This document shows, one piece after another, positions 1-8,225 of a DNA stretch of 64,000 nucleotides. The notes below the pieces were generated by a model. That model worked only from the letters and a program-made list of their open reading frames with translations. It did not search any database and had not been told where the DNA came from. Within the stretch, counting starts at the first letter, position 1. The number at the start of each line of letters is the position of its first letter. Source of the DNA: Epithemia pelagica (lineage: Eukaryota; Bacillariophyta; Bacillariophyceae; Surirellales; Surirellaceae); NCBI GenBank assembly GCA_946965045.2, contig OX337236.1:434001-498000 (forward strand), read 5' to 3'. Position numbers and translations under genes: made by a program.

Positions 1-2
1 GG

Positions 3-1892
3 CCAAAGAAGAATCTCACTAGACTGGTGTCTTTGGCGTCGTTCTTGGTAGCACTGACTTGGGTCCATCCAATCCAAGCATTTCAGGCGCAGTTCTCGTC
101 GAGTGTCACTCGACCATGGTCTTCCCATCCGCCAGCAACAAGAGGGAATCTCCACCACTTGGTTCCACCACGCCAGCATCATGATGTTTCTCACAAGCGA
201 CGACGACGACAACGGCAGCAAACCATTGTGTTGTCTCAGGAAAATGGTGGAACGACCAATCTGGTGCATGAATCAATTGACGCAGAGGTTGTGGCAGTGG
301 AGGAGCCTGTGACTACAGAAAACTCGATCGAGTCGACGGCAGAATCCTACCAAGCCGAAATGGAGTTGCAATTGCCGGATCAAAATACAAGTGCAGTCTC
401 AGCGATCCACAACTCGCAAACTGGATCCTTTTCTTGGCGACAACGACTACGACGAGCCATGCCGGGCTATGTGGACGACAAGCCGAGCCGCCACAAACAA
501 GCCAACGGCAACAAGGAGAATGAGGACGACGACGACAATAACGTTCTACATGGATTGGATCGTTTAATTTTGGGATTGGCCATTCCCTCCATGATCAATT
601 TGGCTGTGGTGCCCTTTGTGAATAGTGTCGATACCTTTTGGGTGGGTCGCATGGGCATTGCCTTGGCGCTGGCTGGTCAAGCCGCGGCCAATCAAGCCTT
701 TTTCACCCTTTACTTTTTGGTAGCCTTTTTGCCCACCATTACCGCACCCTTGGTGGCCGCGGCCGTGGGATCCGGCCAGGAAGAAGAAGCACAAGCCCGT
801 GTTTCGGAATCGCTCTTTTTGTGCAATGTGCTCGGTGCCCTGGGAACCATTTTGCTGGTCGGATTTCCGGAAACCAGTTTGGGATTGGTCTTGCCGGCCG
901 GAGCTCCCGCCATGGAATATGCCAAACCATACTTGAGATTTCGAGGTTTGGGTGTCATTCCGGCCTTGCTGTCGGCCACGGGCTTTGCCGCCTATCGCGG
1001 ACTTTTGGATACCGTGACACCGCTCAAGGTGAGTTTGGCCACCAACTTGTTGAATTTGGTATTGGATCCCTTGTTGATTTTTGTGTCTCCCCTCGGCTTT
1101 GTGGGAGCGGCCGTGGCCACCATCTTGTCGGAAGCGGCCTCGGGCGTTACCTATTTAAAACTCTTGTTGCGCCGCAAACTTTCCACCTGGCGTCTCCTCG
1201 TTACGCCGCCCCCCTGGAAGTCGATTCTTCCCATTTTGCAAGGGGGCTTGTCCATTTTGGGTCGTCAAGCGGCCCTCAACATTGGCATTTTGTTGGCTGC
1301 TCGACGAGCGCAAAGCATGGATCCGACAGGAGTCGCGGCCGCCGCCTATGGCATTGTCATGCAATTCCATTCCTTGGGCATTGTCTTGCATGTGGCAGTC
1401 CAATCCACTGCGGCTACCTTGGTCCCAGCTGCCTTGGCCAAATCGGGAGAGACTCATGCCCGTCAAGTCGGCGATCGAATCTTTGCCTGGGGGTCCATTG
1501 TAGGCTTGGTCCTGGGGGTCGTCCAAATGGCAGCGCTGCCCTTGGTGGTACCCCTCTTTTCCACCCTACCCCAAGTCCAAGCCGCCGTTCAAGGTCCGGC
1601 GGCCTTGTCGGCCTTGTTGCATGTCTTGAATGGACCCGTCTTTGCCGGGGAAGGTGTCATGCTGGGATTGGGATCCTTTCGCGATTTAATGCTGATTACA
1701 GCCGGTGGCATTGCCTCCATGATTGCCGCCCTGTGGGCCTTGGGACAACAACGATTGAATGGCATCTTGTGGTCCTTTGTCGTCTTTTCCACCCTGCAAG
1801 CGGTCGCCGTCGTGACACATTATCTCAAGATTGGACCCTTGGCGATCCGGAACAAGGACAACAAGAAGAAAATGCCTCTTCTACTTGGCTGA
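3..1892 (+). CDS. MATE-family efflux transporter, N-terminus cut by window edge
   Basis: This is a multidrug and toxin extrusion (MATE) type antiporter. The frame is open from base 3 with no ATG before the hydrophobic leader, so the start lies upstream of the window; the GTG at 27 is not a credible eukaryotic start. The leader has lysines and an arginine, a hydrophobic core (LVSLASFLVALTW) and then HPIQA-FQAQ, resembling the signal-peptide/ASAFAP-type junction of diatom plastid preproteins. A long low-complexity acidic region follows. The MATE body starts near residue 175 (LDRLILGLAIPSMINLAVVP) and runs to the end with about 12 hydrophobic segments. Conserved-looking stretches include VDTFWVGRMG and PLKVSLATNLLNLVLDPLLI. 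It resembles eukaryotic DinF/EDS5-like plastid MATE proteins. Plastid envelope location is inferred and the substrate is unknown. No intron is visible. Confidence 0.9.
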   Translation, partial: PKKNLTRLVSLASFLVALTWVHPIQAFQAQFSSSVTRPWSSHPPATRGNLHHLVPPRQHHDVSHKRRRRQRQQTIVLSQENGGTTNLVHESIDAEVVAVEEPVTTENSIESTAESYQAEMELQLPDQNTSAVSAIHNSQTGSFSWRQRLRRAMPGYVDDKPSRHKQANGNKENEDDDDNNVLHGLDRLILGLAIPSMINLAVVPFVNSVDTFWVGRMGIALALAGQAAANQAFFTLYFLVAFLPTITAPLVAAAVGSGQEEEAQARVSESLFLCNVLGALGTILLVGFPETSLGLVLPAGAPAMEYAKPYLRFRGLGVIPALLSATGFAAYRGLLDTVTPLKVSLATNLLNLVLDPLLIFVSPLGFVGAAVATILSEAASGVTYLKLLLRRKLSTWRLLVTPPPWKSILPILQGGLSILGRQAALNIGILLAARRAQSMDPTGVAAAAYGIVMQFHSLGIVLHVAVQSTAATLVPAALAKSGETHARQVGDRIFAWGSIVGLVLGVVQMAALPLVVPLFSTLPQVQAAVQGPAALSALLHVLNGPVFAGEGVMLGLGSFRDLMLITAGGIASMIAALWALGQQRLNGILWSFVVFSTLQAVAVVTHYLKIGPLAIRNKDNKKKMPLLLG

Positions 1893-2362
1893 GTGGGAGT
1901 AGTAGCCGTTTCATGAAGCTATCGAGAATGGTGCCATGTCATCTGACCAACAAGAGAATGCTACTTTATGACAAAGTATCCATTCTCCTACACCAGATCC
2001 CACAATAGGGAAAACTTGTGTTATCGATCGGGACGGCAAAGCGTCGAGCTTGGTGGGCATGACTGACTATGAGAAGAATCATATCCCGCGCAAGTTCGAT
2101 GCCATGTTCGGAGATTGTCGCACAGCCTTACTTTTCCGGACAAAACTACCCTGAAGGAGCAAAGCTTTGCTAGATTCTTCATGTTCAAGGTCGACAATGC
2201 TCACAATCGTCACCGAACGTGTCTTTGTCACAGCATTGGATAGAGACGAGTTAACTTGGTTACTAAAGACCAGTAACACTAGCTACTATTCACATTTTCT
2301 AGAGCCCTCCCCCTTCTTGGCTGGAAATGTGATATAGTTCACGACGTGTACAGTGACACTAG
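1893..2362. other. Intergenic, convergent 3' flanks
   Basis: About 470 bases lie between the MATE stop and the Kelch gene stop, so both genes end here. Short ORFs (for example 2079-2279, minus) have no recognisable content. I see no RNA gene or repeat. Confidence 0.5.
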
Positions 2363-5263
2363 TCAGTGCTCCAATTTGCACAAACGATGATCGAATTGTT
2401 CCATCTTGGCTTGAATTCGTTCAAAGGAAGTGCTGATACAATGTTCGAATTGTTTCATCTGAACTTGAAGAATTCGTTCATCGCCATTGTGTTTGCCTTT
2501 CAGTTCGTCCACGAGGGACAACATGGACTCTTCCAATCGTGTCATTCGTTCAACCAGTGACGTGGCATCACAGCCTCGCGTCGTTTCCCGTTCTTTCCCG
2601 AGCGAGGGACGTGACTCTTCCGATTGAGTAATTCCTTGGACTACCAACGTGGATTGACTCAAACGAGATGAAGAAGTCATCGCAGGCATCGCCTCGGAGA
2701 TTTTCGGAGCCATCTTCCTCCTCTTCGTGTAAGAGGTATGCACACGGTCATTCTTGCCATGGCTCGAAACACTCTGCTCAACAGATTCCGTCGCCGATTG
2801 TATCATTTTGGCCGTAGCCGCCAACGCCAATAAGCTGACTGCCTCGAAAGTCTCAGGAATATCGTTTGCTTCCATGGGTTTCACGTGACGAATCCATTTC
2901 GTCACAGCATTGGCTAAATGGCCAATCACACTCACCAATACACTCATTCCAGCCTTGTCTTGCTCTCTCGTTGCCTCATGCTCGCTTTTCAGGGATGACT
3001 TTGCTCCTTTCACAATGGCAATACCTTGCTGAAACGCATTTTGCAATTTCTCATTGCCACTTTCATACACAACCGAACAAATGTGATTCATGTCTCCATA
3101 GTCTACAATCTCATCCAGAAGAGGAGTCGCAAGAGTTTCTGACAAAACATGTTGATGTATTCTTTGTCCAAAGGACAAGGCATTCAGAATCGAGCAAATT
3201 GCCCCAGTCGACGCTTCATTCACATCACCGGCATCCAGTGCCGAATAAACCTCCTTCAGGGATCTTCCCAGAGCTTGGGCCTCAGCAAGAACAACACGAT
3301 GGCCAATGCTTTCACTCGCGGCATTGGTAGTCGCCGACGATTGAGTTGATGTATGGGGAACAATTTTCCCCACTCGGAGTTCAGTCATGGCCAGCTTGTT
3401 TGGCAATGAAGACATTGGATCTGTAATTGCTGCCACAGAATCCGTTTCATGGTTGTCAAAGCCAGAAACAAAGACACCATCTTGCCGACATTTGTCGACA
3501 ATCCTCTCTTTCATTGTCACGGCTTGCTGGCTAGTCTTAGCCACGGTCTTGGATGACTCTTGTAGTGCTTTCATCGTGTATCGTTGCCGCTCATCCTTCG
3601 ATATGCGTTTGGAACGATACAGGTGATTCAAAAATATATAAAACACTTTCATTTGATAAACGTCAGAGACCAGAAGTGCCAAGTCGTGGACCTTAAAGAC
3701 AGTATCGTCACAATCAACGTCCACAAGTTTCCTGTAGAAACCATCCTCTGCAACACAAGAATCCATGTGCCTCGTCGATCTGACCCGGTGACCAGGAAGC
3801 TTCCTGTCAATGTGAGTCAACTGGTGTGTCACTTGAATTTGTGATTCCAGCTCCTTCAGTTTCTCAACAAGTGGGATTTTGTCTTTTATAACATTCATCC
3901 GGTCCAGCTGACTAGTGATCATGTTGATTTCGTCTTGTAAAGGTTGGACCGAGATATATTTCTCGTCGGTACAGAGTGATTCAAAAATTGAATGCACCTC
4001 CTGTGCCTTGGCACCTTCTTGCAATACTGTTATATCGGTACGTTCAATCTGGGCACGATCAATGACATTCTGTAGATTTTTCAATTCTGCATCCAGTTCT
4101 TCCCGACACGAATACAGTTTCTGCAAATTAAACAACCAGCGTATGATGTCAGAAAGTGCCACACTTTCTAGAGTAAAATATGAAACAAATCGTACCTTAA
4201 GTTGCTCTTTCTTGCTGAGGGTTAAAGGCAAAGTCTCGCATGAATCCAACTTCCATCCACCAATCACACCAATGCCATTATTGAAGGCCACCATGCTATA
4301 GTTAGTGCGGTCAGTGGTCAATGGCGGAAGGTTCCAAACCATGTTGCGTTCAGTATCAAAAAGCTCCGGCTTGGCTTCTTTTCCTCCCCAAACAATGATA
4401 CACGATCCAATCGCCACAGCCTCGTAATGACGCCTTGCGGTAGATAGGGTCTGGCCGGTACATGTCGTCCAAGTAGCTGATGCGGGAAACACTGCACAAG
4501 CAGTCTCCTTGGTTTCATCATTAGATCTTTCCTCAAACTGCAATGACTCCACCGATGCCAGCTCATAATTTCGATTGTGTCCTCCAACAACAAAGATGCG
4601 GTGGTCAATGACAACACTCGCACACCATCCTCGAGGAACTGTCATGGATGGACCAGAAATCATGGTGTGGTTGCTTTGTTGCTCAGCGGTATCAATGATA
4701 TCAACCGACGACAAATACGGGCTTTCGTGATTGAATCCACCAATAACAACAATGTAACGATTGTAGACGGCAACAGCGCAGCATCCCCATCTTCCCGTAG
4801 ACAATCGACAATTCAACGTCGTCCATTGGTTCGTGCTAGTGCTTGCCGATCGCACTTCCATCAAATCGTCAACATCAGTGCGTTCTATACAATTTAAAAC
4901 GTTGTAATCTTGCCCATGTCCTCCCATGACATAAACTCCGCCGTTGCACACGACAGCTGCATGCCCACGCCTGCCTTCTTTTAACGGTGGTCCTTCCCGC
5001 CATTGTGGATCCTCGTCGCTCAAATTTAACATCAGAATAGAATTGGTGGCAGAAGCACGAGTTGTACGACCTCCCAGGACTACGACGGTCTGTGCACAAT
5101 CGTTTTCGGGATGGTCCAGCACAACCGAGGCATGGCCATCACGCCATCCATCCAAAAGTGGAGGCCAGTCATTGACATTCCATTTTGGGGCATGACTGTT
5201 GTCGTCGTCACTGTCGGCCAAAGCAAGCCCTGATTGATGTGCCAATTCTTGCAGTGTCGCCAT
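2363..5263 (-). CDS. Kelch-repeat coiled-coil protein (copy 1)
   Basis: The start is the ATG at 5263 (MATLQELAHQSGLALADSD). The longer frame begins with a GTG, and the two intact paralogs at 23723 and 32234 also start with MT(K/E)LxELAxQSGL. Residues ~40-390 hold about six Kelch blades with recurring di-glycines (VYVMGGHG, YIVVIGGFN, IFVVGGHNR, GIGVIGGWK), predicting a beta-propeller for protein binding. A coiled-coil segment follows, then a block conserved in all copies (VFKVHDLALLVSD...FYIFLNHLYRSKR). The C-terminus is heptad-rich (MTRLEESMLSLVDELKGK). A 75-base GT...AG interval at 4195-4121, phase 0 and free of stops, is probably an intron; spliced, the protein is about 941 aa, unspliced 966. 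This copy is inverted relative to the array at 23.7-35.2 kb and has no EF-hand gene beside it. Function unknown. Confidence 0.85.
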   Translation of the reverse strand: MATLQELAHQSGLALADSDDDNSHAPKWNVNDWPPLLDGWRDGHASVVLDHPENDCAQTVVVLGGRTTRASATNSILMLNLSDEDPQWREGPPLKEGRRGHAAVVCNGGVYVMGGHGQDYNVLNCIERTDVDDLMEVRSASTSTNQWTTLNCRLSTGRWGCCAVAVYNRYIVVIGGFNHESPYLSSVDIIDTAEQQSNHTMISGPSMTVPRGWCASVVIDHRIFVVGGHNRNYELASVESLQFEERSNDETKETACAVFPASATWTTCTGQTLSTARRHYEAVAIGSCIIVWGGKEAKPELFDTERNMVWNLPPLTTDRTNYSMVAFNNGIGVIGGWKLDSCETLPLTLSKKEQLKVRFVSYFTLESVALSDIIRWLFNLQKLYSCREELDAELKNLQNVIDRAQIERTDITVLQEGAKAQEVHSIFESLCTDEKYISVQPLQDEINMITSQLDRMNVIKDKIPLVEKLKELESQIQVTHQLTHIDRKLPGHRVRSTRHMDSCVAEDGFYRKLVDVDCDDTVFKVHDLALLVSDVYQMKVFYIFLNHLYRSKRISKDERQRYTMKALQESSKTVAKTSQQAVTMKERIVDKCRQDGVFVSGFDNHETDSVAAITDPMSSLPNKLAMTELRVGKIVPHTSTQSSATTNAASESIGHRVVLAEAQALGRSLKEVYSALDAGDVNEASTGAICSILNALSFGQRIHQHVLSETLATPLLDEIVDYGDMNHICSVVYESGNEKLQNAFQQGIAIVKGAKSSLKSEHEATREQDKAGMSVLVSVIGHLANAVTKWIRHVKPMEANDIPETFEAVSLLALAATAKMIQSATESVEQSVSSHGKNDRVHTSYTKRRKMAPKISEAMPAMTSSSRLSQSTLVVQGITQSEESRPSLGKERETTRGCDATSLVERMTRLEESMLSLVDELKGKHNGDERILQVQMKQFEHCISTSFERIQAKMEQFDHRLCKLEH

Positions 5264-5922
5264 GGTACAAAAGTGTGTGTGGGTGTTTTGGTCTATGGCC
5301 CGTTGGTTCCCCTCAAAATCCGAAATGAAGTGTTCTTCCGCACGACTCACGGCAGACGGATGGACCGCTCCGGGAACGACCACCGACCAAGGAATGGGTC
5401 GTGTCGTCTCTGTATCGAAGCCATGTGCTTATCTCCATCCAGACATTTGAGAAGTATGGATTCTCTAGATTCTCGTCGAACGTCGTTGCCGTAGGTGCCT
5501 CTCCGGTATTTCATCGTTATTAGATGGCCTCGCTGTCGTTTTTCTCGCGTACAATGGCATCATCTGCTCGTTCCCGTTCCATCTTGAGGCCAATTCAGAT
5601 TCCTGTCAAAAGAACTTTATCCAGCTATAGGAGCTCTTTTTCATCACTGGCTTTCACAACACCAGGCTCTCGTTCCGCATTCCTCGTAAGGGAACGAAGA
5701 TGGTGTCCAAGAAGGTCCAAGGAGGTCCAAAAGTGCGTCCATTTTCTCGAGAGAGGATGGCGCATACAAAATCCATGTTTTGGCGCGGATGCGCGGGCAC
5801 GCGCCGGGCGGAATGAGCGTCGTTACAATACAAAAAACACGAACACGGCGCGCTAAAGAGTGAGTTTTCGCCGCGTCGGCCGTGGACCCAAGAGCCAAGC
5901 AGCAAGGATCCTCATCATTATC
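5264..5922. other. Shared 5' region of two divergent genes
   Basis: This is the 5' flank of Kelch copy 1 (minus) and of the kinase-like gene (plus), a probable bidirectional promoter. It is unlike the upstream block shared by the other Kelch copies. It holds the possible orphan exon listed separately. A TATA box or initiator could not be assigned with confidence. Confidence 0.4.
5524..5685 (+). other. Possible orphan first exon with mitochondrial-presequence-like peptide
   Basis: An ATG at 5524 opens a frame whose first ~54 residues are basic and rich in Ser and Arg with almost no acids (for example ASSARSRSILRP, VKRTLSSYRSS), as in mitochondrial presequences. It is followed near 5686 by CTCGTAAGG, a plausible 5' splice site. 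No downstream exon with matching content was found; the next gene is the kinase-like ORF at 5923. It could be a gene fragment, an alternative first exon or chance. Confidence 0.22.
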
Positions 5923-7797
5923 ATGGCAGTGATAAGGTTCGTCGTGGTCGACAGCGACGGCAGTGAACTCAAAAAGAAGGTTGGAAATGAAGAGGGTTAC
6001 GAGAAAGTGCTTGCGTATTTTGGGGTGAAATGGTTGATCGACAGCAGTGACGGATATGACGTTGAAGACTTTGCCGCACTCGAGGATGGTGGCAGATACA
6101 CGCTTGGGCCTCCGAAGAAAGCCCCATCTGGTCCCCCGCCTGCTACTCCTCCACAGGCAAAGAAGAGACGCAGTGTGCCTCCTTCCGATGGAATGTCCAA
6201 ACCCAAGCTAGCACAACCCACATACCGACCTTCCAGCGAAGAAGGAAAAGAGGAAGGCCTTAACCATGCTTCGAACGACAATGTCACATTTATGCAATGT
6301 ACAAGTCACCCAGCTTGCGTTTCACTTCTTAAGGAATTCGAGGATGCTCTAACAGCTCAAAAAGAATTAAAGCTGGAAAAGGAAAGCCGGGCCGCAAAGC
6401 ATGTGCTGCAGGCTCGAAATCGAGTGGAGTCCGAAGAAGAAGACAAGATACAATCCGCAGACTTTCGCATTGGCAAAAACGAGAGGTTCTTTACCGGGGC
6501 CATGGCAAGTGCCATGAATTCTCTTCTGGAGGATGGATACGTTGTTCAGCACCAGGCATGTATTGGAACAGGGGCTACCCACTCTGACTTATCGGCAACA
6601 CGAATTCATGTAGGAGACACAGAGTGGCCAAACACGCTCATGGTCGGCGAGGGAAAGTGGAATGCTGCAAAGCTCCGAGACGAAACGAGAGGTCAGATAT
6701 TTAACAAACTACTTCGTCATCGAGCAATTGACCGACCGGCCGAGTATGGGCCGATCCTGCTACTTGCGTTCGATAACAGAAAGATTGAGGTGGATATTGC
6801 ATTTCCATCCACAAAAGGCGGGAAACTGGCTCACGACGGGCTTGTCGAATTTCGTGGGTGCTTTGATGACAAGAGGGAAACCTTTTGGACGGTCCGCCTG
6901 CTTTCTATTAGCATCGATGGTGACCTTTTAGACGATAATTTGCCGCCGCTGTTCCGCTTCCTATCAAAAGCGTTGGCAATATTGCACAAGTGGCCCCAGC
7001 AGAGCCGAGTCCAGTTCAAGATGCCAATGCCACTTACCGTCGACGACGCGGCGGACATATCCAACGCAACAACTTATGGTGAGAATGTCACGGTTATTGA
7101 ACGAAGAAGCTCAGGTTCAAGGCGTGTTTACAAAGAGTACTGCTACCACCTCCGTAAGTGGATTGAACCAAAAGATCGGAGGCGCCCTCCGCCGAAAGAG
7201 CTCCTCGAAGCACTTGGGACACCCTACAAGGATTGGGAGATACATAAAGGGCCCTTTGGTATTTCTGTCCTTTGCTATGACTTTATTTCAGGCACCTCAA
7301 ATAAACCATCTGTCAAAGGGTGGTTGAAAGTACTGGATCAGATACAGAGCATTCATTCGTTTGGTTTTGTGCACGGAGACTTGCTCCCGCGCAACATTAT
7401 ATTTGGAGATGATGATGATGGGTATGTGATTGACTTTGATCTGTCGAGGGAAGAAGGCCAGCTTTATGTCAAGGGTTTCAACCACGACGATTTCAAAACC
7501 TTTCGCCACCCTAACGCACGAGAACGCACGCCAATGAAAAAAGAACATGACCTCCATTCGTTGCGGCAACTAAGCAAGATGTTCTTTGATTTGACGACGC
7601 ATGACATTGACGACATGTCGATTGAGAAGCTATTGAATTTCTTTCAAGACAATCCTAATGTTGCCGAGTCTCCAAACTTGGAAGAGGATCTGCTGGAAGC
7701 TACAGGCAGTCGTCCTCAACACGTCCGTAGCCTCTCGGCTGGAAATCCCGCAACCCTGTCTTCAAACGACGTTGCTTCTGCTGAAATTGATCAATGA
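5923..7797 (+). CDS. Crinkler-type protein with C-terminal protein-kinase-like domain
   Basis: The start is set at the ATG at 5923; the frame extends upstream only from a GTG. The product is 624 aa. Residues 1-75 form a compact header (MAVIRFVVVDSDGSELKK... LEDGGRYTLG), followed by a proline/lysine linker with a nuclear-localisation-like KKRR, an acidic helical part and a C-terminal kinase-like domain. HGDLLPRN (from residue ~484) matches the HxDxxxxN catalytic loop, and VIDFDLS (~504) stands where DFG lies in canonical kinases. A late RHPN...DLHSL segment fits the helical lobe. This arrangement (small N-terminal header, linker, kinase-like C-terminus) resembles Crinkler proteins with kinase effector domains; a fungal FunK1-like family is an alternative. 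Substrate and location are unknown. No intron is visible. Confidence 0.6.
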   Translation: MAVIRFVVVDSDGSELKKKVGNEEGYEKVLAYFGVKWLIDSSDGYDVEDFAALEDGGRYTLGPPKKAPSGPPPATPPQAKKRRSVPPSDGMSKPKLAQPTYRPSSEEGKEEGLNHASNDNVTFMQCTSHPACVSLLKEFEDALTAQKELKLEKESRAAKHVLQARNRVESEEEDKIQSADFRIGKNERFFTGAMASAMNSLLEDGYVVQHQACIGTGATHSDLSATRIHVGDTEWPNTLMVGEGKWNAAKLRDETRGQIFNKLLRHRAIDRPAEYGPILLLAFDNRKIEVDIAFPSTKGGKLAHDGLVEFRGCFDDKRETFWTVRLLSISIDGDLLDDNLPPLFRFLSKALAILHKWPQQSRVQFKMPMPLTVDDAADISNATTYGENVTVIERRSSGSRRVYKEYCYHLRKWIEPKDRRRPPPKELLEALGTPYKDWEIHKGPFGISVLCYDFISGTSNKPSVKGWLKVLDQIQSIHSFGFVHGDLLPRNIIFGDDDDGYVIDFDLSREEGQLYVKGFNHDDFKTFRHPNARERTPMKKEHDLHSLRQLSKMFFDLTTHDIDDMSIEKLLNFFQDNPNVAESPNLEEDLLEATGSRPQHVRSLSAGNPATLSSNDVASAEIDQ

Positions 7798-8002
7798 GTT
7801 GTTCCTGTTGTTCTTCACTCTCATAAGTTGTGTACAAATTCATGTCAATGTGCTCTTGACCATCCCAAGTGACACAATGCATATTTCAGTCACTTGTGAT
7901 TCTTGGTTTACACCCTCTCTATGGGTCATCCTCCGTCGTCATCTCCTTGGCCATTGCTGTGAGACTTTTTATGGAAACACAAATATCAAATATAGAATAT
8001 AA
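7798..8002. other. Flank homologous to the Kelch/EF-hand cassette junctions
   Basis: The stretch around 7895-7960 (TTGTGATTCTTGGTTTACAC...GGGTCATCCTCCGTCGTCATC) is clearly related to 27947-28015 and more weakly to 31505-31550, the spacers between cassettes of the Kelch array. It marks the left side of the site into which the outer retrotransposon inserted. Confidence 0.6.
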
Positions 8003-8179
8003 TGTCTTATTCTACTTGATAGAAACCGTTCCAAAGAAAGACTAAGATAAGCGTTACAACCACATCCATCGCATAAAACCAGTAAAGTGGCCCCCGGCCA
8101 TAAGGCCCAATCTACGTCGCCATAAGGCCCAACCTACGTCATGCTGACGTATCAATCCCGTATCGACCAGAATGAGACA
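8003..8179 (-). repeat. Outer element 3' LTR
   Basis: This 177-bp repeat is identical by eye to 22832-23008. On the plus strand it begins TGTCTTATTCT and ends AGAATGAGACA, nearly perfect inverted ends of TG...CA type. It contains two ~20-bp tandem units (CCATAAGGCCCAAyCTACGTC) and the palindrome TACGTCAtgcTGACGTA at 8135-8151. Confidence 0.95.
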
Positions 8180-8225
8180 GTCCCCGCCAGTGGATCAACC
8201 AATGAGAGTTGAGTTACTGGCCCCA

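Noticed and set aside
638-2008. 456-codon plus-strand ORF over the MATE gene
   Set aside because: It is a +1-frame shadow of the MATE coding sequence with unnatural composition.
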